Shown: piece by piece, positions 47,063 to 56,385 of the stretch
Numbering within the stretch: position 1 is the stretch's first letter
Layout of the letters: each line of letters begins with the position of its first letter
Assembly: GCF_027620315.1 (NCBI RefSeq)
Contig: NZ_JAPNNL010000017.1
Location: forward strand, 1-64,000
Direction of reading: 5' to 3'
DNA from: Nonomuraea corallina
GTDB taxonomy: Bacteria; Actinomycetota; Actinomycetes; Streptosporangiales; Streptosporangiaceae
Length of the DNA stretch: 64,000 bases
Position numbers and translations under genes: made by a program
Notes under the pieces: generated by a model
Seen by the model: only the letters and a program-made list of their open reading frames with translations
Databases searched by the model: none
What the model was told of the DNA's origin: nothing

Positions 47063-47920
47063 ATGAAAAGGGCGCGCAGATCGCGCGAACGGGTGCTCGG
47101 CCACCTCACCGGGCTGAGCGGGCTCCCCCTCGGAGGCGGCCCCGACCCGGCCTTCCGCGAGCGCCTGCGCGCCGAACTGGCCGCCGCCGGCCGCATCCCC
47201 GACCATCCCTTCGATCCCGCGTTCGACCGCGCCTTCGAGCGCGCCTTCGGCCCCGCTCGCATTCCCCCCGCCGACCACCCCCGCGACCACCCCGGCGACC
47301 ACCCCGGCGGCCGGCCCGCCGACCCGCCGGCCGACCGTGCCCGCGACCAACCCGGCGACCGTGCCGACGACCGTGCCGGCGACCGTGCCGGCGACCGTAC
47401 GGCGCAGCCCGCCGCCGGCTCGTCGCCCCGGCACGCCAGGCCCGCGCACCGCCGGCCGCGCCGCAGGCGGCGGCTGGCATCGCAGCTCGCCTCCAGCGGG
47501 GTGGCCGCCGTCCTGATGCTGTCCACGATCGCCACTTACCGGGCGGTGCCGGGCGACCCGCTGTACCCGCTCAAGCGCGCCACCGAGAGCACGCTGGTCC
47601 GGCTGAGCACCGACGACGTGGTACGGGCCGAGCGCGAGCTGGTGTCGGCCGAGACCCGCGCCAGGGAGGTGGCCCAGCTGCTCGGCGAGACCGGCGAGGG
47701 CGCCCTGGTGGGCAGGACGCTCAAGGAGATGGAGCAGTCGACCCGGGCCGGCATCACCCGGCTGGAACGGGCGGAACCCCGCTCCCCCAAGATCGGCGAG
47801 TTCGCCGAGACGCAGCGGAACATGGTCGAGCCGATGATCGAGAAGCTCGACGGGGACGAGCACGACCAGGCCGTCGGGTACCTCCACTACATCGAGGGGC
47901 TCGTCCCGCCGTCTAGGTAA
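47063..47920 (+). CDS. rsbN: RsbN-like membrane anti-sigma factor (DUF5667)
   Basis: Probable inhibitor of BldN. The N-terminal ~60 residues are cytoplasmic and would bind the sigma factor; one membrane helix lies at ~139-158 ([20 protein letters not shown]), and the outside part ([20 protein letters not shown] and on) is DUF5667. Between them is a repeat-rich segment, residues ~66-113, of D-H-P and D-R-A units. ATG at 47063 with GAGGGAG upstream. 285 residues. It follows bldN by 66 bp. Confidence 0.82.
   Translation: MKRARRSRERVLGHLTGLSGLPLGGGPDPAFRERLRAELAAAGRIPDHPFDPAFDRAFERAFGPARIPPADHPRDHPGDHPGGRPADPPADRARDQPGDRADDRAGDRAGDRTAQPAAGSSPRHARPAHRRPRRRRRLASQLASSGVAAVLMLSTIATYRAVPGDPLYPLKRATESTLVRLSTDDVVRAERELVSAETRAREVAQLLGETGEGALVGRTLKEMEQSTRAGITRLERAEPRSPKIGEFAETQRNMVEPMIEKLDGDEHDQAVGYLHYIEGLVPPSR
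47270..47404. repeat. Degenerate 12-bp tandem repeats in rsbN
   Basis: Repeated GACCACCCCGGC and GACCGTGCCGGC units encode (D-H-P-G) and (D-R-A-G) tetrapeptides. Copies near the end are almost identical, so copy number can change by slippage without loss of frame. Confidence 0.75.
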
Positions 47921-47930
47921 GCTGAAGCGC

Positions 47931-48803
47931 ATGTGGCGGGGAATACGACGACGGCACGAAGTCCAGGCCGAGATCGCCGGTGAGGCCGCGGCGGCGGCAG
48001 CGGTGGTCGTGCCGCCGAGCGAGCCCGACCTGGAGGCGGCGGCCTTCTTCGACGTCGACAACACGATGATGCGCGGGGCCTCGATCTACCACTTCGCCAG
48101 AGGACTGGCCACCCGCGGCATGTTCACCACGAGCGACCTGTTCAAGTTCGCGATCGGCCAGGCGGCGTTCCGGATGCGCGGCAGCGAGAACCCCGAGCAC
48201 ATCGCGGTCGCCCGCGAGACCGCGCTGGCGTTCGTCGCGGGCGCGAAGGTCGACGACGTGGTGCGGCTCGGCGAGGAGATCTACGACGAGGTCATGGCCG
48301 ACCGCATCTGGGCCGGCACCCGATCGCTCGCGCAGAGCCACCTCGACCGGGGCCAGCGCGTGTGGCTGGTGACCGCGACCCCGGTCGAGCTGGCCCGGGT
48401 GATCGCCCAGCGCCTGGGCCTGACCGGCGCGCTCGGCACCGTCGCCGAGACCAGCGAGGGCGTCTACACCGGCCGGCTGGTCGGCGACCTGCTCCACGGC
48501 CCGGCCAAGGCCGAGGCGGTGCGGGCGCTGGCCCGCCGCGAGGGCCTCGACCTGACCCGCTGCACCGCCTACAGCGACTCGTCCAACGACCTGCCGATGC
48601 TGTCGCTGGTCGGCAGCCCGGTGGCCATCAACCCCGACAGCGAGCTGCGCGAGCACGCCAGGAAGCACGACTGGCCGATCAAGGACTTCCGCACCGGCCG
48701 CAAGGCCACGATGACGGCGCTGCCGATCGCCGCCGGGCTGGGCGCGGTGGCCGGCGGGGTCGCCGCCGGCATCGCGCTGCGCAGGCTCTACCGCGACCGC
48801 TAG
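47931..48803 (+). CDS. HAD-IB family hydrolase (phosphoserine phosphatase-like)
   Basis: Catalytic DVDNTMM (D-x-D-x-T) near residue 39 in [13 protein letters not shown]; motif II in [15 protein letters not shown] and motif III/IV in [18 protein letters not shown]. The C-terminus has a short hydrophobic stretch ([20 protein letters not shown]) that could touch the membrane. 290 residues. Related actinobacterial proteins act on phosphorylated lipids or serine; the substrate here is not certain. Starts 10 bp after rsbN. Confidence 0.85.
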   Translation: MWRGIRRRHEVQAEIAGEAAAAAAVVVPPSEPDLEAAAFFDVDNTMMRGASIYHFARGLATRGMFTTSDLFKFAIGQAAFRMRGSENPEHIAVARETALAFVAGAKVDDVVRLGEEIYDEVMADRIWAGTRSLAQSHLDRGQRVWLVTATPVELARVIAQRLGLTGALGTVAETSEGVYTGRLVGDLLHGPAKAEAVRALARREGLDLTRCTAYSDSSNDLPMLSLVGSPVAINPDSELREHARKHDWPIKDFRTGRKATMTALPIAAGLGAVAGGVAAGIALRRLYRDR

Positions 48804-49804
48804 CGCAGCGAGGCGAACAACCGCTCGGCGTCGGGCTGCTTCCACGCGATCCGGTTCGGATCGGCCGGATGCGGGCCCCACGGCACCGTCACCAGTTTCA
48901 GGTCCCTGCCCTCCAGGGTCTCGGCGATCGCGATCATCCGTTCCAGGTCGAGCGCGCTGTCGGTCGTGACCGACTCCGCCACCACGGACACGAACCGCCG
49001 AAGCCGGTCCGGATCGGCGAGGACCTCTTTGGCCTTCCTCACCATGGCCGCGACGAGGATCTGCTGGCGCCTGATCCGGGCGACGTCGGAGCCGTCGCCG
49101 TAGTTGCGCAGCCGCATGTAGCCGACGGCCTGCTCGCCGTTCAGCAGGCTCCTGCCCGCCGGCAGCGTCAGCTTGGACCTCGGATCGTCGACGGCCCGCT
49201 TCAGCGTGACCTCGATCCCGCCGAGCGCGTCGACGAGCCGTGCGAACCCGGCGAAGTCCACCTCCACCATGTGGTCGATCCGCACGTCCGTGAGGCTCTC
49301 CACGGCCTGCAGGGTGCAGGTCAGCCCTCCTTCGCCGTACACGGAGCCGATCAGGCCGGTGCGGGCGGGCGCGGGTCCGCAGGTGGGGAGCTCGACCAGC
49401 GAGTCACGCGGGATGCTGACCGCCGTGGCCCGCTTCCGGTCGGCGGGCAGGTGCAGCAGGACGATGAGGTCGGTGCGGCCGGGATCGTCCGGCACGCCCC
49501 GGTTCGCCTCCTTGTCGGTGCCCACCAGCAGCACGTTCATCGCCTCTGTCACCTTGGCGGGCCGGCCCCCCACCGGATGCGCCACCGTCCGCTGGGAGTC
49601 TCCGAGCAGCAACGCCGGCACCGCCACGGCGGTGACCGTGGCCACGGTGGCGACCGCGACCAGCCCGGCCGCCATCCAGCCGAACCAGCGCCGGCGCGAC
49701 CCGGCCCTGACCAGCCGCTCCCGCTGGCGGGCCAGCGTCGCCGGGGGCTCGTGCTCCAGCCGCCCGCCGAGGTCCCTGAGCATCCGCAGGTCGTCCATCG
49801 TCAC
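48800..49804 (-). CDS. LytR-CpsA-Psr (LCP) family protein with a short cytoplasmic N-terminus
   Basis: LCP proteins attach glycopolymers to peptidoglycan. One membrane helix at ~41-67 ([20 protein letters not shown]), then the LCP domain: [46 protein letters not shown] and the RIRRQQ arginines. The 40 residues before the helix ([20 protein letters not shown] and on) resemble the N-terminus of proteins encoded after ECF sigma factors in this group. The GTG at 49804 overlaps the sigma-factor stop as GTGA, so the two are translationally coupled. 334 residues. Confidence 0.88.
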   Translation of the reverse strand: MTMDDLRMLRDLGGRLEHEPPATLARQRERLVRAGSRRRWFGWMAAGLVAVATVATVTAVAVPALLLGDSQRTVAHPVGGRPAKVTEAMNVLLVGTDKEANRGVPDDPGRTDLIVLLHLPADRKRATAVSIPRDSLVELPTCGPAPARTGLIGSVYGEGGLTCTLQAVESLTDVRIDHMVEVDFAGFARLVDALGGIEVTLKRAVDDPRSKLTLPAGRSLLNGEQAVGYMRLRNYGDGSDVARIRRQQILVAAMVRKAKEVLADPDRLRRFVSVVAESVTTDSALDLERMIAIAETLEGRDLKLVTVPWGPHPADPNRIAWKQPDAERLFASLR

Positions 49805-50385
49805 TCCTCTCCCAGCATCGGGTTGGTGTCACCGAGGGCCGCGCGGACCTTCCGCCTGCCCCGGTTGAGGCGGGAGCGCACGGTGCCGATCGGGATGCCG
49901 AGCGCCCGCGCGGCCTCCTCGTACGTGAGATCGCCCCACGCGACGAGCAGCAGCACGTCGCGGTCCTTGGCGGGCAGCGCGGCCAGCGCGCCGGCCAGGC
50001 GGGGCCGGGTGGCCTGCGCGGTCACCCCGGCGGCCACCCGGTCGGCCGGCGACTCCACGTCGGGGTCGACGGGGGCGCGCAGCAGGGCCCGGTAGCGGGC
50101 TGCCTCGGTGCGGTGGTGCCGGGAGACGAGCTTGGTGAGGATGCCGAACAGCCACGGCCTGGCGTCGGGATGGGCGAGGTCGTAGCTCCGGCGGCGGGAG
50201 AAGGCGACCAGGAACGTCTCGCCGACGAGATCCTCGGCGGTGGGGCCGGGGCCCAGGCGGCGCGACACGTACCGGTAGAGCATGCCCGAGTAGCGGTCGA
50301 ACAGCTCGGCGAAAGCCTCGGGTTCGGTCAGCGAGGCGCTGATGAGCGCGGCGTCCGCATCCCGGGTGGCGGGTTGAGTGATCAT
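49801..50385 (-). CDS. ECF RNA polymerase sigma factor coupled to the LCP gene
   Basis: Region 2 at ~25-90 (EAFAELFDRYSGMLYRYVSR, AEDLVGETFLVAFSRR, ARPWLFGILTKLVSRHHR) and region 4 at ~135-185 (LPAKDRDVLLLVAWGDLTYE, IPIGTVRSRLNRGRRKVRAA). 194 residues; start ATG at 50385. No separate anti-sigma gene is adjacent; the coupled LCP protein may supply that role through its cytoplasmic segment (inference). Target genes unknown. Confidence 0.88.
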   Translation of the reverse strand: MITQPATRDADAALISASLTEPEAFAELFDRYSGMLYRYVSRRLGPGPTAEDLVGETFLVAFSRRRSYDLAHPDARPWLFGILTKLVSRHHRTEAARYRALLRAPVDPDVESPADRVAAGVTAQATRPRLAGALAALPAKDRDVLLLVAWGDLTYEEAARALGIPIGTVRSRLNRGRRKVRAALGDTNPMLGEE

Positions 50386-50453
50386 CTCCGCCCTTCTGTG
50401 GGGGATCGGTCGGAGATGTCTCGCCACTACCCCCCGTCGGGGTTCACGCCGGG

Positions 50454-51374
50454 CTAGAGGAACGGCGGGAAGGCGTGGCCGCGCCGCAGCCTGAGCTGGT
50501 CGAGCATCTGCTGGATGACCTCGCGGACCCGGTCGGTGAGGTTGAACACCAGCATCGGGTCGTCGGCCGCGCCGGGATCGTACTCGTCCGTACGGATCGG
50601 CTCGCCGAACTCGATCAGCCACTTCGACGGCAGCGGCACCAGCCCGAGCGGACCCAGCAGCGGAAAGAACGGGGTGATCGGCACGTAGGGCAGCCCGAGC
50701 AGCCGCGCCACGAACGGCACCTCGCCGATCTTCGGGTAGATCTCCTCCGAGCCCACGATCGCCGTCGGCACGATCGGCACCCCGGCCCTGATGGCGGAGG
50801 CGACGAAGCCGCCGCGGCCGAACCGCTGCAGCTTGTAGCGCTCGGAGAACGGCTTGCCGACGCCCTTGAAGCCCTCGGGGAACACCCCGACCAGCTCGCC
50901 CCTGCGCAGCAGCCGGTCGGCGTCCTCGCGGCAGGCCAGGGTGTGGCCGGTCTTGCGTGACAGGTGGCTGAGCAGCGGCAGCCTGTAGACCAGGTCGGCG
51001 CCGAGCAGCCGCAGCGCCCTGCCCGCCTCGTCGTGCAGGGCCACCTGCATCATCAGCGCGTCGACCGGGAGCGTGCCTGCGTGGTTGGCCACGACCAGCG
51101 CGCCGCCCTCCTCGGGGACGTTCTTCAGCTCCAGCGCCTCGACCCTGAACCAGTGGTGGTAGAGCGGCCGCAGCAGCTCCAGCAGCACCTTGTCGGTCAG
51201 CTCGGCGTCGTAGCCGAACTCGTCGACCTCGTAGTCGCCGGTCACCCGCCGCCGCAGGAACGCCAGCAGCTCCGCGACCGGATCGGGGGCGTCGCCGCCG
51301 CCGTCCGCGGAGTAGGAAGGGGCCGCGCTGATCGGGACGACCGGGGCCTGCCCGTCGTCGCGGGGAACGCTCAC
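50454..51374 (-). CDS. Lysophospholipid acyltransferase family protein (PlsC-like)
   Basis: Acyl transfer motif NHAGTLPVDALMM (N-H-x4-D instead of the common HxxxxD with H in NHAG...D) near residue 112, and FPEGFKGVGKPF for glycerol-phosphate binding. 306 residues, no obvious membrane helix. GTG start at 51374 overlaps the epimerase stop (GTGA). Likely acts at the membrane on phospholipid precursors; the exact acceptor is unknown. Confidence 0.85.
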   Translation of the reverse strand: MSVPRDDGQAPVVPISAAPSYSADGGGDAPDPVAELLAFLRRRVTGDYEVDEFGYDAELTDKVLLELLRPLYHHWFRVEALELKNVPEEGGALVVANHAGTLPVDALMMQVALHDEAGRALRLLGADLVYRLPLLSHLSRKTGHTLACREDADRLLRRGELVGVFPEGFKGVGKPFSERYKLQRFGRGGFVASAIRAGVPIVPTAIVGSEEIYPKIGEVPFVARLLGLPYVPITPFFPLLGPLGLVPLPSKWLIEFGEPIRTDEYDPGAADDPMLVFNLTDRVREVIQQMLDQLRLRRGHAFPPFL

Positions 51375-52366
51375 CGGCGCGCACCTCCGAGCGCGTACAG
51401 CCCGCGCGAGCGCAGGAAGTCGTCGAACGCCGCGGCCGTGGTGAACTTGGGCCGCCGGCCCAGCTCGCGCTCCAGCGCGCTGGTGTCCACCGTGCGGCCG
51501 TGGCTCATCAGCCGCAGCTGCTCGGGCGAGTACTCGACCAGCCCGGCGCCACGCACGGCGTTGCCCAGCAGCCGGAACGCGGGCGACGGCAGCGGCAGGG
51601 CGGGCCGCCCCGCCCTGCGCACGCACTGCGACAGCAGCAGCACGCCCGCCCCGGCCACGTTGAACGTGCCGGGATGGTCCTCCGTCGCCATCCGGCTCAG
51701 CACCTCGACCGCGTCGTCCTCGTGGACGAACTGCAGCCGCGGGTCGAAGCCGAGCACCGTCGGCAGCAGCGGCTGGGTGAAGTAGCGGGTCAGCGGCGAG
51801 TCGACGCCCGGACCCATGAAGTTGGCGAAGCGCAGCAGCGACACGCAGACGTCAGGACGCCGGCGCGCGAAACCCCGCACATAGCCCTCGACCTCCACGG
51901 CGTCCTTGGCGTATCCGTGGTCCGGGCTGTGGTGCGGCTCCAGATCCTCGGTGAACACCGCGGGATCGTACGGCGAGGAGCCGTAGACGGCCGTCGTCGA
52001 ACGGACCACCACGCGCCGCACGGTCGCCGACCGCTGGCAGGCGCCGAGCAGCTGCATGGTGCCGATGACGTTGTGCTCTTTCATGGCGGCCCGGCCGGTG
52101 CTCCTCGACGGAGCGCTCACCAGGCTCATGTGCACGACGGTGTCGATGTCGGCGGCCGCGATCACCTGGGCGATGTCGGGGCTGCGCAGATCCACCCGGA
52201 CGAACTCGGTCCGGCCGAGGGGGATGCCGCCGTCTCGGGTGAGCGAGGGGGGCGGCACGGTGTCCACTCCGATGACACGGCCGATCTCGGGATCAGCGGC
52301 CAGAACGCTCGCCAGCCGGGCGCCGATGTGGCGCGAGACCCCGGTGACGAGCACGGTGTGGGTCAT
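51371..52366 (-). CDS. NAD-dependent epimerase/dehydratase family protein
   Basis: Extended short-chain dehydrogenase fold: VLVTGVSRHIGARLASVLAA is the NAD-binding start, VDTVVHMSLVSAPSRS and YGSSPYDPAVFTED-(Y/K region HGYAKDAVEVEGY) hold the catalytic region. 331 residues. Co-transcribed with the acyltransferase, a pair found widely in actinomycetes; substrate may be a lipid-linked or sugar compound, not settled. Confidence 0.85.
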   Translation of the reverse strand: MTHTVLVTGVSRHIGARLASVLAADPEIGRVIGVDTVPPPSLTRDGGIPLGRTEFVRVDLRSPDIAQVIAAADIDTVVHMSLVSAPSRSTGRAAMKEHNVIGTMQLLGACQRSATVRRVVVRSTTAVYGSSPYDPAVFTEDLEPHHSPDHGYAKDAVEVEGYVRGFARRRPDVCVSLLRFANFMGPGVDSPLTRYFTQPLLPTVLGFDPRLQFVHEDDAVEVLSRMATEDHPGTFNVAGAGVLLLSQCVRRAGRPALPLPSPAFRLLGNAVRGAGLVEYSPEQLRLMSHGRTVDTSALERELGRRPKFTTAAAFDDFLRSRGLYALGGARR

Positions 52367-52388
52367 CTGCGCCTCGCAGCTGCCTCGT

Positions 52389-52487
52389 CTACTTCTTGTT
52401 ACGCCGCTGGATGCGCGTCTTCTTGAGCAGCTTGCGGTGCTTCTTCTTGGCCATCCGCTTGCGGCGCTTCTTGATCACAGAGCCCAC
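52389..52487 (-). CDS. Ribosomal protein bS22 (AURKAIP1/COX24-like), 32 aa
   Basis: Too short for usual ORF cut-offs. GTG start at 52487; the protein reads [20 protein letters not shown] and ends [10 protein letters not shown]. This matches the tiny basic protein seen in mycobacterial ribosomes and named bS22. It binds the small subunit. A G-rich stretch lies upstream of the GTG. It sits alone between the epimerase gene and the small HTH gene, same strand. Confidence 0.9.
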   Translation of the reverse strand: MGSVIKKRRKRMAKKKHRKLLKKTRIQRRNKK

Positions 52488-52663
52488 GGGACCCCCAGGT
52501 CTTGGTAGCACGTCAGAGTCGCGTGCGAGCGCACGCAGGCTCACAGACTACCGGCGATCCATGGTAGATCGCCCCTCGGGGGTGAGTGCCCGGCCGCGCG
52601 CCGCGACCGGGCCTCTCCCGCGCCTGCACTCACGGCGCGCCGTGGCGCGCCGCTACCCGTGAC

Positions 52664-52867
52664 TCACCCGGCCTCGATGTAGGCCTCGCGAAGATAGTCG
52701 TGCACCGCCTGCTCCGGCACTCGGAACGAGCGGCCGACACGGATGGCCGGCAGCTCTCCCGAGTGCACCAGTCGGTAGACAGTCATCTTCGACACTCGCA
52801 TGACCGTGGCCACTTCAGCCACCGTCAGGAACTTCACCTCGCTGAGAGGTCTTTCGCCTGCACCCAT
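52664..52867 (-). CDS. Small excisionase-like helix-turn-helix protein
   Basis: 67 residues made of one winged helix-turn-helix: FLTVAEVATVMRVSKMTVYR, LVHSGELPAIRVGRSFRVPE, then HDYLREAYIEAG. Similar proteins (BldC/excisionase-like) lie next to the bS22 gene in Streptomyces. ATG at 52867 with AGAGG upstream; the longer frame from 52915 is unsupported. Probably a regulator or chromosome-associated DNA-binding protein. Confidence 0.82.
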   Translation of the reverse strand: MGAGERPLSEVKFLTVAEVATVMRVSKMTVYRLVHSGELPAIRVGRSFRVPEQAVHDYLREAYIEAG

Positions 52868-53179
52868 CGGACGCCTCTTCCGCACGTGTTTCCGGGTTAT
52901 CCCCACTGGTGCCATTGCTCACGCACGTGTACTGCCGTCAGCGTAAGTCGGGACTCGGAGTGCGCAAACCCCCCAGTTTCCCAGTCGGAGGATCCATCTG
53001 TCAGGAGAATCCACGAAAACGCTGGCCAGCCACGGTTTCCGGCTGCTCAGCCAGTCGCTGGAACTGTCCAAACTGTCATACATAAGAGTCGCCCAGGTCG
53101 CATCACAAGTTGGCGAAGGGACTGCGAGTCTCTCGGAATGCAGGCGCGAAACGACGGTATGAGGATGACCGATTTCGAC
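52868..53179. other. 312-bp intergenic region, likely promoter space
   Basis: Lies upstream of the small HTH gene and downstream of the gene at 53180, both minus strand. CACGTGT and CACGTGTAC occur 38 bp apart (52883-52889, near 52924-52932). No stable stem-loop or conserved ORF was recognised; a 15-codon plus-strand frame near 53139 is probably chance. Confidence 0.4.
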
Positions 53180-53962
53180 TCATAGGGCTGTTGTGACTCG
53201 TGTGACGAGGCGCTGTGTGAGCGGCTGGTAGTAACGCGGTAGCACGTTGTCATCAAGCGGCACCACCACTTCGATCTTGCCCTCGGCCTCTCCCACGAAG
53301 AGCCCGGGGTCGTTGCTGTCGGCGAAAGCCACAGTGGGCACTCCCGCCTCTCCAGCTGCCCCTGCCCACCCGTGGTCGGCGATAACCAGATCAGGCCGCT
53401 CGTCTCCCAGCTCGGCCAGCATGTGCTCCATAGGCGCCGCGTCGTGGGTGTGCACGAAGGCGCCCTTGTCATCGAGCATGGCCACCTCGCCGAGGTAGCG
53501 CAGGCGGCGCGGGCGGCCGAAGCCGGACCCCGCGTAGGTCCAGCCCTCCGCCGGGGCCAGCAGCGTCGCGCCGTGCTCCAGCGCCATCTGGGCCAGCGGC
53601 AGGTGGACGGCCAGCAGGCCGGTGGGGTGGCCGGTGGCGAACAGCAGCCGGGGGTTCGGCCCGGACAGCGCGGCGGCGATCCGGTCGGCCATGGCGTCGA
53701 GCGCGTCGATGGTGAGATCGGGGTCGATCGTGTCCTGCCCCCAGCGGTGGCCCGGGTCGGCGACCACGCCGGCCGCCTTGGACATGAGCGCGAGCACGTC
53801 GCGGAAGCGCCACGGCTGCTCGAAGGTCAGCCCGAGCATGTAGTAGGGGTCGCGGTTGGCGAGCGAGCTGTAGTGGTCCAGGTTGTTCTCGCGGGAGGTC
53901 GCGACGTTCCCGGCGATGCGGGTCTGGACGAGATGCTCACGGAGTCGATCGCGGCTCAGCAC
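53180..53962 (-). CDS. Conserved actinobacterial protein, often labelled phosphatase; function unknown
   Basis: 260 residues, soluble. Conserved-looking blocks: VATSRENNLDHYSSLANRDP and PYYMLGLTFEQPW near the start, LLFATGHPTGLLAVHLPLA in the middle, and DLVIADHGWAGAAGEAGVPT near the end, with GWTYAGSGFGRPRRLRYLG between. His and Asp residues in GHPTG, HTHDAAP and ADHGWAG could bind metal. I know no assigned reaction. It lies 9 bp after acuC on the same strand, so they probably form an operon. Confidence 0.7.
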   Translation of the reverse strand: MLSRDRLREHLVQTRIAGNVATSRENNLDHYSSLANRDPYYMLGLTFEQPWRFRDVLALMSKAAGVVADPGHRWGQDTIDPDLTIDALDAMADRIAAALSGPNPRLLFATGHPTGLLAVHLPLAQMALEHGATLLAPAEGWTYAGSGFGRPRRLRYLGEVAMLDDKGAFVHTHDAAPMEHMLAELGDERPDLVIADHGWAGAAGEAGVPTVAFADSNDPGLFVGEAEGKIEVVVPLDDNVLPRYYQPLTQRLVTRVTTAL

Positions 53963-53971
53963 TGGTCTTCC

Positions 53972-55135
53972 TTAGGGCATCGGATCGAGGCCGTGCAGAG
54001 GGAACACCGCGTTCCTGGTCGCCATGATCGCACGGTCGATGGGGTCCGCTGGGTCATAACCTCCGGAGAGATCCTGGAATTCCGCGCTGCGCCCGTCGGT
54101 CATGGTGAGCGGCGGCAGCTCGCCCGTGCGCTCGCGTACGAGACGGCGCCAGGCCTCGCTGGTCGGCGTGGCCGGGTCGACCGGGTGACCCGAGACCTCG
54201 GCGATCAGATGGGTCCAGATCCTGGGCACCACCTGGACCAGCTCGTAGCCCCCGCCGCCGGTCGCGATCCAGCGGCCGCCCGCCGTCTCGTGGGCCAGCC
54301 GGTGGAGGTGGGAGTAGGCGGTGCGCTGGCCGTCGACGCTGAGCATCAGGTGGGCGAGCGGGTCGAGGGCGTGGCTGTCGCAGCCGTGCTGGGTGACCAG
54401 GACGTCGGGCCTGAACTCGCGCAGCAGCGGCGGCACCACCGCGTGGAAGGCGCGCAGCCAGCCCCCGTCGCCGCAGCCGGCCGGGAGCGCCACGTTGACC
54501 GCGGTGCCGTCGGCGCCGGTCTCACCGGGGAACCCGGTGCCGGGGAAGAGCGTGCGGGGGCTCTCGTGCAGGCTGATCGTCAGGACCCGCGGGTCGTCGT
54601 AGAACAGCGCCTGCACGCCGTCGCCGTGGTGGACGTCCACGTCCACGTACGCGACGCGGGACGCGCCCTGCCGCAGCAGCCAGGCGATGGCCAGGGCGGG
54701 GTCGTTGTAGACGCAGAACCCGCTGGCGGTGGCGGCCATCGCGTGGTGGAGGCCGCCGGCCACGTTGACCGCGTGCTCGGCGGCGCCCTCCCAGACCGCG
54801 CGGGCGGCCGCGAGCGAGGCGCCGGCGATCAGCGCGGACGCCTCGTGGACGCCCGCGAAGGCGGGGTTGTCGGTGGTGCCGAGCCCGGCCGACAGGTCGG
54901 GCCGCCCGGTGGCGGAGACGCGCTTGACGGCCTCGACGTAGCCGGGGTCGTGCACCATCGCCAGCTCGTCGTCGGTGGCGGGCGCGCAGGGCGTCACCTC
55001 GACCTTGTCGAGCACGCCGAGATCCCGCGCCAGCGCCATGGTGAGCTCGACCCGGACGGGCGCGAGCGGATGGTCGGGGCCGAAGTCGTAGGAGGTGAGG
55101 GCGTCGTCCCAGATGACCCGCGCCGACTGGCTCAT
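53972..55135 (-). CDS. acuC: Acetoin utilization / histone deacetylase-like protein AcuC
   Basis: Zinc-dependent deacetylase of the class I/II HDAC fold; in Bacillus and other bacteria AcuC deacetylates acetyl-CoA synthetase. The active-site motif YVDVDVHHGDGVQALFY holds two zinc ligands and tandem-His neighbours; TISLHESPRTLFPGTGF and the C-terminal GGGGYELVQVV block follow. 387 residues. ATG at 55135. Confidence 0.93.
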   Translation of the reverse strand: MSQSARVIWDDALTSYDFGPDHPLAPVRVELTMALARDLGVLDKVEVTPCAPATDDELAMVHDPGYVEAVKRVSATGRPDLSAGLGTTDNPAFAGVHEASALIAGASLAAARAVWEGAAEHAVNVAGGLHHAMAATASGFCVYNDPALAIAWLLRQGASRVAYVDVDVHHGDGVQALFYDDPRVLTISLHESPRTLFPGTGFPGETGADGTAVNVALPAGCGDGGWLRAFHAVVPPLLREFRPDVLVTQHGCDSHALDPLAHLMLSVDGQRTAYSHLHRLAHETAGGRWIATGGGGYELVQVVPRIWTHLIAEVSGHPVDPATPTSEAWRRLVRERTGELPPLTMTDGRSAEFQDLSGGYDPADPIDRAIMATRNAVFPLHGLDPMP

Positions 55136-55242
55136 GCATGCTCCCGATTCCCTCGCCTTGAGGTGACGTTACCGCAGCGTCAACGGCGGCGGTCCAGCCG
55201 CCTTCCCCGCAATACCGTAGAAATTTCCCCTAACCTCAGATC

Positions 55243-56385
55243 ATGAGGATTCGGCGGCGAATCGGGGACGCCTGGCTGTTCCTCCGGCGCCCGCGGGTCT
55301 TCGACGTCGCCCTCGTGGTCGTGCTCGCCGTGCCGGGAGTCGTCGGCGGCGTCTCCACCTGGGTCCTGGGCGGCGACCTGTCCTTCTCCGCGCTCTACCT
55401 GGGCACCGTCCTGCCGCTGCTGATGCGGCGCGAGCGGCCGATCCTCACCGTCGCCCTGCTGCTCGGCCTGGAGATCGCCGCCTCGTACGTCCGGGTCCCC
55501 TTCAGCGGCAACCCGATCGTGATGATCGGCCTCTACAGCCTGGGCCGTTACTGCGACGGGCGCAGGGCGGCCATTGCCGGCGGCGCCGGCGCCCTCCTGT
55601 ACGCGGCCGGGATCAACCTCACGGCCGTGCTGAACCCCGAGCCCGACCCGCTGGGGCTCTGGGTGGTCGGTGTGACGTTCGTCGCGATCCCGGTGGGGCT
55701 GGGGCAGTTCGTCCGGGTCCGCGCCGAACTGCGGGAGCGGGCGCAGCGGGAGGCCGCCGACGCGGCGGTGCGCGCCGAGCGGCGGCGGATCGCCCGCGAG
55801 CTGCACGACGTGGTGGCCCACCACCTGAGCGTGATCAACGCGCTGGTGGGCGGCGCCAGGGCCACGCTCCCGCCGGGGCAGGACGTCGCCAGGGAGGCGC
55901 TCCAGGGCGCCGAGCAGACGGCCCGCCAGGCGCTGGCGGAGATGCGCCAGCTCCTCGACGTGCTGCGGGCCGACGACGGCGGAGGCGCCGACGCGGCGAC
56001 GGGGGTGGGCGCCGCCCGGCTGCCGGCGCTGGTCGAGGAGGCGGGGACCGCGGGGCTGCCCGCCCGCCTGACGGTGCTGGGCGAGCCGGTGCCGCTGCCC
56101 ACCGCGGTCGACCACGCCGTGTACCGGATCGTGCAGGAGGCGCTCACCAACACCCGCAAGCACGCGACCGGCGCCCGCGCGACCGTGCGCCTGTCGTACG
56201 AGCCGGCCGCGATCGAGGTCGAGGTGCTCGACGACGGCACGGCCCCGCCGTCACCCGGTCCGACCGGCTTCGGGCTCGGCGGCATGGCCGAGCGCGTGGC
56301 ATTGTGCGGAGGGCTGTTATCGACCGGCCCCCGCGAGGAGGGCGGTTTCCGTGTGCACGCCCGCATCCCCCTGGAGAAGACGTGA
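55243..56385 (+). CDS. Two-component sensor histidine kinase (HisKA_3/NarL type)
   Basis: About five membrane helices in residues 1-150, then a coiled segment and the kinase: RRRIARELHDVVAHHLSVIN with the phospho-accepting His (~188), and a C-terminal HATPase (VQEALTNTRKHATG, EVEVLDDGTAPPS, GFGLGGMAERVALCGG). 380 residues. The stop overlaps the response regulator start as GTGA. With the ABC exporter downstream, it fits a detoxification or envelope-stress module. Confidence 0.93.
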   Translation: MRIRRRIGDAWLFLRRPRVFDVALVVVLAVPGVVGGVSTWVLGGDLSFSALYLGTVLPLLMRRERPILTVALLLGLEIAASYVRVPFSGNPIVMIGLYSLGRYCDGRRAAIAGGAGALLYAAGINLTAVLNPEPDPLGLWVVGVTFVAIPVGLGQFVRVRAELRERAQREAADAAVRAERRRIARELHDVVAHHLSVINALVGGARATLPPGQDVAREALQGAEQTARQALAEMRQLLDVLRADDGGGADAATGVGAARLPALVEEAGTAGLPARLTVLGEPVPLPTAVDHAVYRIVQEALTNTRKHATGARATVRLSYEPAAIEVEVLDDGTAPPSPGPTGFGLGGMAERVALCGGLLSTGPREEGGFRVHARIPLEKT

